Notes: a model not told the origin generated them from the sequence alone. A DNA stretch of 64,000 nt from Siphonodentalium dalli (GCA_032622095.1 CP136066.1:53970609-54034608); one strand, 5' to 3'; shown: positions 31,338 through 42,370, counted from the stretch's first letter. A program made the numbers and translations.

Positions 31338-31440
31338 GTAAAGCCCTAAATAATCGACTCCTTAACCACAGCAAAATTATGGGTAATTTTTCAGGATTTA
31401 GTTGGAAATATGGCTTGTTGCCATTCATTGGAAAGCTCTC
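31338..31440. mobile_element. Family B MITE, left half
   Basis: GTAAAGCCCTAAATAATCGA to CATTGGAAAGCTCTCA, then replaced by family C sequence. Confidence 0.7.
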
Positions 31441-31704
31441 ACTATGGGAGACATAGACTTAGATTGAAGTTCCCAAATGGTGAATATTGTGATGTACATG
31501 TACACCCAGGGAAGCTCGATTATGCAATGTGTCGTCTGCCAATTTGGGCATATAGAGGAACTAAATTAGAAAAGAAATAGAATCCATGTGAAGAAGTTTC
31601 TATAAAAATTTGATAATAAACAAAACTTTCCAGAGGGCTAGTGAGCTAGCATCACTAATTCACCCTCTGCAAATGACAGGCACACTAAACTCAGGCTTGA
31701 GGTG
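31441..31704. mobile_element. Family C (hAT-type) MITE, truncated
   Basis: The spacer and right part only, ending GCACACTAAACTCAGGCTTG. Confidence 0.6.
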
Positions 31705-31759
31705 ATAGGAAGACAGTCAGCCATGACTATATCACCCCTAACAATATACATGTATAGTC

Positions 31760-31835
31760 TATTAATATATTTATTTGTAATTGTACTTTCCATGTGTGTA
31801 TATTGTAAATAAAATTATCCTATCCTATCCTAAGC
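31760..31835 (+). mobile_element. LINE 3' tail with (TCCTA)n
   Basis: TTGTAAATAAAATTATCCTA followed by repeated TCCTA words is typical of the 3' end of CR1/L2-like LINEs. Only the last part is present. Confidence 0.5.
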
Positions 31836-31883
31836 TTTCGCATTTCACACAAGATATAATAATAATAATAATAATAACAAATA

Positions 31884-33161
31884 TTGAGTTCAGTATTAAG
31901 CACACCAGATGATATTCCAAACTGGTTTGTCTCCGGTATCACCTCGCTCCTTCCAAAAAACTCTGACACATCTAATCCAAAAAACTACCGCCCCATCACC
32001 TGCTTACCAACATTATACAAGATACTCACCTCCGTTCTGACTGAAAGACTTTACAAACACCTGTCCCACAACAACCTTATCCCAAAGGAGCAGAAAGGCT
32101 GTTGTAAGGGAACATTTGGTTGTAAAGACCAACTCATGTTAAACAAAATGGTGATGGAGCATTGCAAGAAATACAGAAAGGATATGGGCATGGCATGGAT
32201 AGATTATAAGAAAGCCTTCGACAGCGTACCTCATTCCTGGATTCTTGAGAGTTTACGCATATATAGAGCTAACCCAATACTGATACAATTCCTGGAGAAT
32301 GCCATGAAAAAATGGAAAGTAACCATGCAGTTAGTATGCAGCGATGACGTAATTGTCACAGATGATATTCATATAAAGAGTGGAATTTTTCAGGGTGACT
32401 CTTTGTCCCCTCTCTTGTTTTGTCTGAGCCTTTTTCCACTTAGCACAGAACTGAACAGATCTGATACAGGCTACAATGTGAAGATCTCCAATGACAATCT
32501 TGACATCACACATCTTTTGTATATGGATGATATTAAGTTGTATGCGCACAATGAAGATCAGTTTATAGAAAAACAGTTGAACATCGTAAAATCATACAGC
32601 GATGACATTGGGATGGAATTTGGGTTAGAAAAGTGCGCAAAGGTTACATTTGTGAAGGGAAAAATCAAGAAAACAGGCAACATAGAATTAGAAACAGGGG
32701 GTATGATAAAAGAATTGGATCAATCTGGAGTGTACAAATATTTAGGTGTTGAAGAAAATGATGGAATTGAACAGAGCAGAATGAAAAGTAAGATCATAGC
32801 AGAATATAAAAGAAGAATAAGACAAATATTAAGATCAGAGCTCCATGGGAAACATAAAATAATGGGAATAAATAGCACTACAGTCCCTGTACTAACATAT
32901 AGCTTTGGTGCGATCAATTGGACAAAAACGGAACTAAAGCAGATTGATAGAAAGACAAGGAAGTTGTTGGCAGCTAATGGCCTCCATAATGGTAAAGCGG
33001 ACGTAGAACGACTCTACATGTACCTCCCAAGAAGACAGGGTGGTAGAGGTCTTATTGAGATTGAATCTTTTTTCAAAACTGCAATAGTTGGGCTGGCTGA
33101 ATATGTTACACAGGGGAAAGATGCAAATACAAAGTTTCTGGAGAAATATGAGAATACTTAA
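31884..33161 (+). pseudogene. Reverse transcriptase domain of a REL-type LINE, 5'-truncated, ends at a premature stop
   Basis: It codes for RNA-templated DNA synthesis in target-primed retrotransposition. The 425 residues include NPKNYRPITCLPTLYKILTS near residue 31, motif A MAWIDYKKAFDSV (103-115), GIFQGDSLSPLLF (167-179) and the catalytic LLYMDD (211-216). The normal N-terminal zinc-finger and Myb-like part is missing. The first residue shown is not a true start: a TAA lies just upstream in the (AAT)n tract and the first codon is TTG. The TAA at 33159 interrupts what is otherwise one continuous frame, so the copy cannot be expressed as a full protein. Confidence 0.88.
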
Positions 33162-33173
33162 AACAGATTTTCA

Positions 33174-34088
33174 TTGATGAAACAAGCGGCAGGGTTCAAA
33201 GATGAATATGAGGTAACGAGAGCAGACGACCATACTAACAATACATGTGACAATGACAGAAAGACACTGAAAGATAAACTCAAACTGAAAATAATAGAAA
33301 AACGTAGAAACACCTTTGTTGACAAACGAATGCATGGACAGCATGCGAGAATGATGAAAGAAAACGGCATCGATGAGATAGCATCTGTTGGATGGCTTCA
33401 GTCGGCAGGCTTGAAAGGTGAAACAGAAGCCCAAATAATTGCCGCACAAGACCAGGCGATTACAACACAACATTACCAAAATAAAATTATGAAGTTGAAT
33501 GTAGATCCCACTTGTAGAGTTTGCCATAGGTACCCCGAAACCATCGAGCACATTATATCAGCGTGCCCTGTACTAGCCCAAACAGAGTACATAGAGAGAC
33601 GCAATAGTGTTGGTCACTACGTACACTGGTGTCTATGCAAACATTACGGTATCCATACCTCTGACAAGTGGTACGAACAACAACCACAGAATGTAGTATC
33701 CAAAAATAACATCACCGTCATTTGGGACACACCAGTTCAAACGGATCGCACAATTCCAGCCAATAGGCCAGACATTATCGTCAAAGACAAGGACGAAGGG
33801 ATCTGTCTATTGCTGGATGTGTCGGTCCCAAGTGACTATAGGGTAATTAATAAGGAAACAGAGAAAGTAAAGAAATATATTGACCTCCAAATTGAAGTAA
33901 GCAGAATGTGGGACCTGAGAACAAAGACAATTCCGATAGTAATAGGAGCTACAGGTGCGGTCAGTAAAAATCTCTCTAAATGGCTGAAACATCTGCCAAC
34001 AAACATTTCCATCCCTCTCATCCAAAAACCCACCCTGTTGGGAACATCTAGAATACTACGCAAGGTAACATCTATGCACACTGTCTAG
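33174..34088 (+). pseudogene. Zinc knuckle and restriction-like endonuclease domain of the same LINE
   Basis: This is the same frame as 31884-33161. It has a CX2CX8HX4C knuckle (CRVCHRYPETIEHIISAC, from 33513) followed by the PD-(D/E)XK endonuclease signature RPDIIVKD...LLLDVSVPSD (about 33766-33835) and KKYIDLQIEVSRMWDL with IPIVIGATGAVSKNL. In R2/R4-like elements this domain nicks the target DNA. The frame is intact to TAG at 34086-34088, so damage to this copy is limited to the 5' truncation and one internal stop. Confidence 0.88.
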
Positions 34089-34171
34089 TGAATGTTGCTA
34101 CGACTGTGGTTCAGTCGCCAACATTTCACTAATATTCCTCTTCATGAGTGATTTCGTAAAGAAAACAACAC

Positions 34172-34482
34172 CAATAATAATAATAATAATGGGATTTGTT
34201 TTGCGCCTATCCCCATGAGGGCCCGGCCCTAAGCGCTTGGCATGCATACAAGTGAATGGTTAAAAATGATACATGTACTAGTATGTAAATATCAACAACT
34301 CTTTGAGTCAATTGGAGGGAAACTTTTCGTGAAGAGCATGCAATGTGTTCAGAACTGTTTTGAATGTAGACAGCGATTCTGCCTCCCTGATGTCTTTTGG
34401 GAGGGAATTACACACTTCCTGACCTCTAACTCGAAATGCCCGATTGCGGACAGTCTTCAGATTGCCCGATTGCTGCTTCGGA
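34172..34482 (-). mobile_element. LINE 3' end (CR1/L2/Jockey-like), minus strand
   Basis: On the minus strand, NLKTVRNRAFRVRGQEVCNS, LPKDIREAESLSTFK and VLNTLHALHEKFPSN-stop form the usual C-terminus of a LINE reverse transcriptase (RAF.VRG...WNSLP...SL..FK). It is followed by a 3' part with GCGCTTAGGGCC and GGCGCAAAACAAATCCC, then (ATT)n. Confidence 0.82.
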
Positions 34483-34995
34483 AATCCAACATTTTCAGAT
34501 AATGAAAGAGGAATAACTCTTGAACAGAAAATGTGAACAATGTCAATGAACCCTCATTAGAATACTCGCATGATGGTTTATCTGCATACCAAATTTCCAA
34601 CATTTTTTCAGATGAACAAAGAGGGATACCTCTTGAACAGAAAATGTGAACACAGTTAGTGAACCCCCCCCCCCCCCCCCTTTGAAAGACATCCTGATGA
34701 CAAACCTGCATGCCAAATTTCATCAAGATCCGATAAGCCATGGTATATGCGCGGACGGACAGAAATCCAACATTTTCAGATAAACAAAGAGGGATAACTC
34801 TTGAACGGAAAACATGAAAAACGTCATTCGAACCCTCTTTTGAAAGCCCCCCTGATGACAAACCTGCATAACAAATTTCATTGAGATCCAATCACCCATG
34901 GTTGAGATATATGAGAAGACGGACGCATGAACAGATGGATGGATGGACGCATGTAATCCAGTATACCCTCCATCTTTTGGGATGGGGGTATAATG
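34483..34995. repeat. Dispersed repeat, three modules plus GGAC-type tail
   Basis: Three imperfect copies of CCAACATTTTCAGAT...AACTCTTGAACAGAAAATG and two or three of CTGCATACCAAATTTC precede a GGATGGATGGACGCATG tail and GTATACCCTCCATCTTTTGG. There is a 17-C run at 34664-34680. Confidence 0.6.
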
Positions 34996-35015
34996 AGAAT
35001 CAAGTATCAGAGAGT

Positions 35016-35231
35016 TACAGTAATGCACTAAGTAATCGACTCCTTACCACAGCAGAATTATGGGTAACTTTTCAGGATTTAGTCGGAAATATGGCTTGTT
35101 GCCATTCATCGGAAAGCTCTCGGGGAGAGCTTTCCGATGAATGGCAACAAGCCATATTTCCGACTAAATCCTGAAAAGTTACCCATAATTCTGCTGTGGT
35201 AAAGGAGTCGATTACTTAGGGCATTACTGTA
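35016..35231. mobile_element. Family B mariner-type palindromic MITE, well preserved
   Basis: TA-CAGTAATGCACTAAGTAA to GGGCATTACTG-TA; the arms are nearly perfect complements meeting at GCTCTCGGGGAGAGC. Confidence 0.9.
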
Positions 35232-35756
35232 TCAGTTATTCAAGGGTTAAAGCTGGGACAACTGATTGCACTTTGCTGACAATACCTGTTTAGGTGTAAT
35301 TGTGAGTAAACATGTCTGTTTGACGCCCAATAAAGACCTGATCCAAATTAGGAAATTTACAAACAAGATAAAAATACATTGTAGCCTGTACGTAATTAAA
35401 TCAGATAAATGATGATTTCGATTCGACGCAACCTTTATTTACCTATGATAGCGCATGATTTCTTTGGGTGAAAAGCTGCCGAATGATAATGAAGGATTTC
35501 GTTGTAAGGCTGCAAGGCAAACTACAATCGCATCTAGGTGTGAATGCACTTGCTTGTATCTAGCTGTCCTGACTAGAATATACAATGAGTAAATTAACAG
35601 CACAAATAGCCTGTGTAATTTTCATGTAATTTGCTTGGGATGTTAAATGTAGAGCAGTAACACAGGGCTGAAGGGAATACACCAATGTTAGAATAAAATT
35701 CAATAACTGATGATTGCTTATCGTACAAGTTGGTGCATATAGGGTACCCATGACTA

Positions 35757-36157
35757 TTAACCCTTTACCCAACAGAACGGCCCTGTGCCAATGCATTCTC
35801 TTATATATGCGAGTCGACCATAGGTCGCCTCGCATATATAAGAGAATGCATTGGCTTAACACATTAAAAATTATAAAATTGTTAAAGAATGTAAGAAAAA
35901 ATGGTAAAAAGTGTTAAAAAAAAGATTTTTTTTAGGCCAATGCATTCTCTTATATATGCGAGGCGACCTATGGTCGACTCGCATATATAAGAGAATGCAT
36001 TGGCACAGGGCATAACTGTAACCATCACAATGTGGTCAAGGAGCCGGTTCCAATGATACCCATATTTGTATGGTTCTATTGAGACAGACCGAAGATATTT
36101 TAGGCTGTTGAAGCTTTATTTGGCCGGTTTTGGCCGGTTTGTTGGGTAAAGGGTTAA
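35757..36157. mobile_element. Family A1 piggyBac-type MITE, copy 2
   Basis: TTAACCCTTTACCCAACAGA at the left and TTTGTTGGGTAAAGGGTTAA at the right, with two palindromic cores; it is inverted relative to copy 1. Confidence 0.92.
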
Positions 36158-36186
36158 CATCAGGGAACAGCCTGGAGGTTTCAAAT

Positions 36187-36612
36187 CAAGCTGAATTTAG
36201 TGTGCCTGTCATTTGCAGAATGAGGTCCCCAAAGGGTGAATTTAGTGACGCTATCCCGCAAAGTGGGCTAGCATCAACAAATTCACCATCTGGGGATCTC
36301 ATTCTGCATGGCCTCATCTGCCATGGGAGATCTAGATTCAGATGAAGTTCCCGAAAGGTGAATATTGTGATGTACATCCATTGGGAACCTCGATTATGCT
36401 AATTTGTGGATATAGAGAAACTAAACTAAAAAGAAATAAAATATATGTGAAGAAGTTTTTATAGAAAATTTATAATAAAGAATATTCCAGAGAAGATGAG
36501 GCCTTAGCAGAATGAGGTCCCCGGAGGGTGAATTTAGTGATGCTAGCCTGGATAGCATCACTAAATTCACCCTCTGGGGACCTCATTCTGCAAATGACAG
36601 GCGCACCTTATT
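36187..36612. mobile_element. Family C (hAT-type) MITE
   Basis: CAAGCTGAATTTAGTGTGCC at the left, two hairpin blocks and the standard spacer, and a right end worn after GCAAATGACAGGCGCACC. Confidence 0.75.
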
Positions 36613-36827
36613 CTCTGGCATGATTAGAAGAAGTCAATTATCCCTGTTTGACTATTTATAGGAATAAGTGGTCTGTTATCAGTGAGAAGTAACAATGTCT
36701 GAAGTTCAATTTACACACCAACATCAACATTCTATGATCCAATAGTATTACGCAACACAAGAGCCCATTTATAAAAACCATTATGGTGAGTAAGAACACC
36801 ATTATATAATCAGTAAACATACTTTGA

Positions 36828-37165
36828 CCCTTCCATGAGTGGAGATTCATGAAATTTTGTGAAAACCCTGTGCCAATGCATTCTCTTATATTTTGCGAGT
36901 CTCCCATAGGGAGCTCACATACAGTAATGCCCTAAGTAATCGACCTCTTAACCAAAGCATAATTATGGGTAACTTTTCAGGATTTAGTCGGAAATATGGT
37001 TTGTTGCCATTCATCGGAAAGCTCTCGCCGAGAGCTTTCCGATGAATGGCAACAAGCCATATTTCCGACTAAATCCTAAAAAGTTATCCATAATTCTGCT
37101 TTAGTTAAGAAGTTGATTACTTAGGGCATTACTGTATATAAGAGAATGCATTGGCCACGCACTAT
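36828..37165. mobile_element. Family A2 MITE interrupted by a family B insertion
   Basis: Left part ACCCTTCCATGAGTGGAG...CCCTGTGCCAATGCATTCTC, then the insertion at 36920-37136, then TATAAGAGAATGCATTGGCC. The A2 right end is lost. Confidence 0.75.
36920..37136. mobile_element. Family B MITE inserted at TA in the A2 hairpin
   Basis: Left flank GAGCTCACA-TA, right flank TA-TATAAGAGAATG; removing the insert and one TA restores the uninterrupted CACATATATAAGAGAATG form seen in other A2 copies. Confidence 0.9.
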
Positions 37166-37255
37166 TTACCTTGATCTTGTAAGCCAGTTGAGTATGATCT
37201 CTACGGCATATATAGCCAGTGTAGTGATTCATGACATGATCTAATGATGCAGTAT

Positions 37256-37733
37256 AGTCACGCATCGCTTAACTCGAGCCACTGCTAGAAAACTCAGTAG
37301 TCACGCATCACTTAACTCGAGCCACTGCTAGAAAACTCAGTAGTCACGCATCACTTAACTCGAGCCACTGCTAGAAAACTCAGTAGTCACGCATCACTTA
37401 ACTCGAGCCACTGCTGGAAAACCCAGTAGTCACGCATCACTCAACTCGAGCCACTGCTAGGAAACCCAGTAGTCACGCATCACTCAACTCGAGCCACTGC
37501 TAGAAAACTCAGTAGTCACGCATCACTTAACTCGAGCCACTGCTAGAAAACTCAGTAGTCACGCATCACTTAACTCGAGTCACTGCTGGAAAACCCAGTA
37601 GTCACGCATCACTCAACTCGAGCCACTGCTAGGAAACCCAGTAGTCACGCATCACTCAACTCGAGCCACTGCTAGGAAACTCAGTAGTCACGCATCACTT
37701 AACTCGAGCCACTGCTAGGAAACTCAGCAGTCT
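37256..37733 (+). repeat. Tandem repeat, ~11 copies of a 43-bp unit
   Basis: The unit begins AGTCACGCATCACTTAACTC, continues GAGCCACTGCTAGAAAACTC and ends AGT. Copies alternate between CTTAACTC/GAAAACTC and CTCAACTC/GGAAACCC variants in blocks, which suggests a multi-unit duplication. There are no variable spacers. Confidence 0.93.
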
Positions 37734-37789
37734 GCAGTTCTCAAACTCATATCACTGTGTTGACTGAGCAGGACAAACTGAACACTCAA

Positions 37790-38070
37790 TTTAACCCTTT
37801 TTATACTAAATACTCATCGACGAGTACAGTAATGCCCTAAGTAATCGACTTCTTAACCACAGCAGAATTAAAGATAACTTTTCAGGATTTAGTCGGAAAT
37901 ATGGCTTGTTGCCATTCATCGGAAGGCTCTCCCCGAGAGCTTTCCGATGAATGGCAACAAGCCATATTTCTGACTAAATCCTGAAAAGTTACCCATAATT
38001 CTGCTGTGGTTAAGGAATTGATTACTTAGGGCATTACTGTAGTTCTCCCATAAGGCCCCCCCCCCAATAT
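37790..38070. mobile_element. Family D MITE left end interrupted by a family B insertion (37825-38041)
   Basis: TTAACCCTTTTTATACTAAA-TACTCATCGACGAG, then TA-CAGTAATGCCC...GGGCATTACTG-TA, then GTTCTCCCATAAGG. The D copy at 46097 reads GACGAGTAGTTCCCTTAGG without the insert. Confidence 0.8.
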
Positions 38071-38563
38071 TGCTTGTCAGTCAGGTTTGATGCAGACTTG
38101 AGTGATCCTGCTATCTGCGACTTTAAATTACTTCCAGACCACTATCACATGGGGTACTATCACCATCTGATTGCCTACATGCCACAACAGGTATATTTAC
38201 ACATAGAGGGAAGCCTAATTTCATTGTTTCCATCACTCCAGACAAAGCAATTTGGCTGGGCTACCCCACACACTTCAGCAATCAAACATGCTTGATGTGC
38301 GAGTCAGATTGCTTGTGAGTCTGAATGCTCAGAGGAAACACCCGGCAGACTATTAGCAATAGCAGATACAGAAATTCAGTAAAACGATATTTTGATTTGC
38401 AATGAAATCAATCGGCTCCAAGAATGGTGAGTCCATGAAAGTAGTCCTTATAACAATCTGCACCTATAGCCTATCTCAGGATGTCCATAAAACAATCCAT
38501 GCCTATAGCCTATCTCAAGATGTGGAAAGTTCAGATGGACCTACATAGAAAATAACTTAATTG

Positions 38564-39039
38564 TTAACCCGTTCATGATGGGAGCTGCGCTGGCCCAACA
38601 TTAAGGACCCTGTGCCAATGCATTCTCTTATATATGCATTGTGGACCATAGGTCGCCTCACATATATGAGAATGCATTGGCATAACAATTTTTATCATTA
38701 TTTCTTACATTCTTTAACTATTTTTTTCATTTTTTATCATTCTTTCTTACATTCTATAAGATTTTTTATAATTTTTTCACATATTCTTTAACAATTATAT
38801 AAATTTTTGCCCAATGACGACAGTGCAAACAGTGGACTCTAGTTAATATAACATACATGTACTCAAATAATTCTGGCTACTACAACATAACAGGATCGTG
38901 TAACGAGCAATCTTGTCTAACAATATTTACATTGACCTTGTAAGCCAATGGGGGGACTCGTATATATAAGAGAATGCATTGGCACAGAATCTTTAATGCT
39001 GTGTTGGTGCAGCTCGAGATCCCAACATGAAAGAGTTAA
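38564..39039. mobile_element. Family A2-like MITE, within tandem copy 1
   Basis: TTAACCCGTTCATGATGGGA at the left and CATGAAAGAGTTAA at the right, with a palindromic core at 38607-38685 and a second half-core near 38945. Confidence 0.7.
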
Positions 39040-39903
39040 AATACATGAAGGTCGATAAATACATGAAATACTTGGATAAATTTGATTATAAGTTAATTAT
39101 ATATAACCTTCACATTCATATGAATATAATTAAAATAATCACCGCCATTATAATTATAAAAGTACCTGAACCAGTCATCCTATCATAATAATGAACAGAA
39201 AATAAACTTGGAATTTGTTCACAAGAAAAGCTGAAGCACTATGAAGTACCACTCCAATGGTACTTCCGGCCCAACATTAAAGACCCTGTGCCAATGCATT
39301 CTCTTATATATGCATTGTCGACCATAGGTCGCCTCACATATATGAGAATGCATTGGCATAACAATTTTTATCATTATTTCTTACATTCTTTAACTATTTT
39401 TATAATTTTTCTCATATTCTTTAACAATTTTATAAATTTTTGCCCAATGACGACAGTGCAAACAGTGGACTCTAGTTAATATAACATACGGTACATGTAC
39501 TCAATATTCTGGCTACTACAACATAACATGATCGTGTAACGAGCAATCTTGTCTAACAATATTTACATTGACCTTGTAAGCCAATGGGGGGACTCGTATA
39601 TATAAGAGAATGCATTGGTACAGAATCTTTAATGCTGTGTTGGTGCAGCTCGAGATCCCATCATGAAAGAGTTAAAATACATGAAGGTCGATAAATACAT
39701 GAAATACTTGTATAAATTTGATTATAAGTTAATTATATATAACCTTCACATTCATATGAATATAATTAAAATAATCACCGCCATTATAATTATAAAAGTA
39801 CCTGAACCAGTCATCCTATCATAATAATGAACAGAAAATAAACTTGGAATTTGTTCACAAGAAAAGCTGAAGGACTATGAAGTACCACTCCAATGGTACT
39901 TCG
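38592..39903 (+). repeat. Head-to-tail duplication of a ~676-bp segment
   Basis: 38592-39267 and 39268-39903 are nearly identical (GGCCCAACATTAA start; TACCACTCCAATGGTACTTC end); the second copy lacks about 40 bp of the T-rich part. Confidence 0.9.
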
Positions 39904-40385
39904 GAGGACTATAACCAACACAAGCAGTCAGTACTGGTAAAAACATGCATGCTTTGTTGATAGCATTATGTCATAATAATCCATAATGTTTGAGGTAGGC
40001 TTTCAGAGTACATAATGTTATTAAATCTGTGATAAGCAGTTGCAACCTTGGTCAGGGTAACAATCGGTCAGATAAGTACATGAACCCATCAAACCACAGT
40101 GGCGGAATTAAGCTCATTATGGGCTATTAGCCTGGGAAATTTACCAGCAAAACTTTATAAGCAAGCAAGGGAAGAGTTCAAAGTTCAATGACCTCTCTTG
40201 TGATTTTAACAAAAGCCAATAGAGATGTTCTGCAGAATAATAGTTACAGTTATCAGATAGAAATATGTTAGCCACATGTCCAGAACATCAATTTTGTTTT
40301 CATTCATGAGGAAAGTACAAAACTGATTTAAAAAATTTGAAATAAACACTTAAAACAGTAAGTTCCCTGTTCATATTTCCATAGT

Positions 40386-40611
40386 CAAGCCTTGAAATAG
40401 GGTGTCTGTCATTTGCAGAATGAGGTCCCCAGAGGGTGAATTTGGTGATGCTACCCCGCATAGCGGGCTAACATCACCAAATTCACCCTCTGGGAACCTC
40501 ATTCTGCTGAGGTGTAAGCAGAATGAGGTCCCTAGAGGGTGAATTTGGTGATTAAATTCACCCTATGGGGACCTCATTCTGCAAATGACAGACACCCTAT
40601 TTCAAGGCTTG
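40386..40611. mobile_element. Family C short MITE with perfect 8-bp target duplication
   Basis: CAAGCCTTGAAATAGGGTGT ... CCCTATTTCAAGGCTTG, flanked by TCCATAGT on both sides (40378-40385, 40612-40619). It holds one full and one shortened hairpin. Confidence 0.93.
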
Positions 40612-40681
40612 TCCATAGTTAATAACAAATACATACCAGTTGCATGCAATCTGTAAAATATATATAAAGGTCAGCGCCACC

Positions 40682-41353
40682 TTAACTCTTTCTATACTAA
40701 AAACTAATTGATTAGTTCCCTTAACCCTTTACCCAACAAACCGGCCAAAAACGCCCAAAATAAAGCTTCAACAGCCTAAAATATCTTCGGTCTGTCTCAA
40801 TAGAACCATACAAATATGGATATCATTGGAACCGGCTCCTTGACCACATTGTGATAGTTACAGTTATGCCCTGTGCCAATACATTCTCTTATATATGCGA
40901 GTCGACCATAGGTCGCCTCGCATAGATAAGAGAATGCATTGGCCTAAAAAAAGTCTTTTTTTAACACTTTTTACCATTTTTTCTTACATTCTTTAACAAT
41001 TTTATAATTTTTAATGTGTTAAGCCAATGCATTCTCTTATATATGCGAGGCGACCTATGGTCGACTCGCATATATAAGAGAATGCATTGGCACAGGGCCA
41101 TTCTGTTGGGTAAAGGGTTAAGAAATGTTCAGATAATAAGTTCAACAAACAATCATAAGTCGTTTGTTGAATTTATTATCTGAACATCTCCCACCAATGA
41201 ATATGAATCCTTCTGGCATCTGCTCTTGTATTAACTTTTCATCATTGTTGCGTCTGCTTTTTTTTTTTACCTGAACATCCTCCAAATAGTAGACCTTTCC
41301 AGTGTATACTTTATAACTGAGTGGGAGAATCCATTCAGTATAGAAAGGGTTAA
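40682..41353. mobile_element. Family D TTAA MITE with nested A1 copy
   Basis: TTAACTCTTTCTATACTAAA at the left and TTCAGTATAGAAAGGGTTAA at the right. The interior has the inverted pair GTTCAGATAATAAGTTCAAC / GAATTTATTATCTGAACATC. An A1 element is inserted at 40721-41121. Confidence 0.85.
40721..41121. mobile_element. Family A1 piggyBac-type MITE, copy 3 (nested)
   Basis: Both A1 ends are intact with TTAA on each side. The empty form of the target, GTTCCCTTAGGAAATG, is visible at 46129-46147. Confidence 0.93.
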
Positions 41354-41420
41354 AGCCGCGTGAGGACAGAATAATCATCGGCCATTCCGATTCCTACGAA
41401 AAATCAGCGAAAATTTTATC

Positions 41421-42370
41421 TACTGTATACACCCGTCAGTAAGCCCATCCTCGTGAGTAAGCCCAGTCTGGGTTTTTTGCCCTCAAACAAACATGGGAGG
41501 GTCCTCGTGGATAAGCCCACCCCCCAATTTTCAGCATTTGGGAGGTAAGTACAATCATTTTCTGCTATTCTGTGGCCGAGAAGAATCTCCAGTACAGTGC
41601 ATTGAATAGATGAACTACGATCACAAATGACAGATACTCGTTTTATTTGTACTGTGTTATGAAAATAAAACAAAATTAAAAATATATGTTGCTTTTGTTA
41701 TTATTTATTATTTATATATTATTATAGATTATTCCCATAATATTCCCATCATAGTTGTTGGATATATCAAAGGAGTATCAAACAAATAACATCAAAAGGT
41801 GCCGCACCCGTTTTTCACGCCTCTCGCGGAGTGAACCCAATGAGATGTAAGTGAATCCAATGGGATGCTATGTAATGACTGTATGTTTTTACAGGATCGT
41901 TTGATTCTGCAGAAGTGTGAGATCTCTTTACCTGCAACTCGTATGTGTGTTTTTACAAGAACTGACATATATAGTGTGATACACCAGGTTATCAATCATA
42001 ACAATTTGAAACATTCTGCTTTCAACATGTCTAAACTTCGTGCTAGATTCTCATTGGAAGTTAAAATGAAAGTTGCCGAGTGGCATCGTGCTAATGGTAG
42101 AGACTGTTCAAAAACCACTAGACAATTCAATGTTGATAGGAAGCAAGTTCGTTTGTGGAATTGCGACTATGAAAAATACCAGATCATTCCAAAATCGACA
42201 ATCAAATCAAAGAAATCCATGAACATTGGCAAAGAACCTCTCTCCTACGAACTCGACGAGACTGTTTTCGATTGGTTGTGCGAGGAACGGACGATTGGCA
42301 GACCTGTGTCAAACTTTTCACTGCAATCTAGGGCCAGAGAGATAGCGTCGCAAATGAAATTACAGATTCA
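41421..42370 (+). mobile_element. Truncated pogo/Tigger-like element
   Basis: Its left end (TACTGTATACACCCGTCAGT) may be a pogo-type terminus. It holds the start of a transposase and is flanked by a perfect 32-bp direct repeat (41389-41420 and 42371-42402, beginning GATTCCTACGAAAAATCAGC). The right end is missing. Confidence 0.65.

Larger units (their letters stand above)
31880..34171 (+). mobile_element. 5'-truncated non-LTR retrotransposon (R2/R4/NeSL-type, REL endonuclease)
   Basis: A reverse transcriptase (31884-33161) and a downstream domain (33174-34088) lie in the same frame, separated by one TAA stop at 33159-33161. The 3' untranslated part runs to an (AAT)n tract. The 5' side begins directly after another (AAT)n tract (about 31857-31875), so the element is cut off just before the RT domain. 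The (AAT)n on the right is also the tail of a LINE fragment on the minus strand (34172-34482), so this copy is inserted in or next to a TAA repeat, as known for Dong/R4-like elements. The clade is an inference. Confidence 0.85.

Noticed and set aside
34242-34502. Plus-strand open frame of 86 codons
   Set aside because: The minus strand of the same segment reads as a LINE reverse transcriptase C-terminus.
35714-35917. Open frames with recurring CILLYMRVDHRSPRIYKRMHW peptide words in A-family MITEs
   Set aside because: They are translations of the palindromic core and occur in both orientations; not a protein family.
37256-37733. Regular 43-bp repeats that could suggest a CRISPR array
   Set aside because: The units are directly adjacent with no variable spacers and the DNA is eukaryotic.
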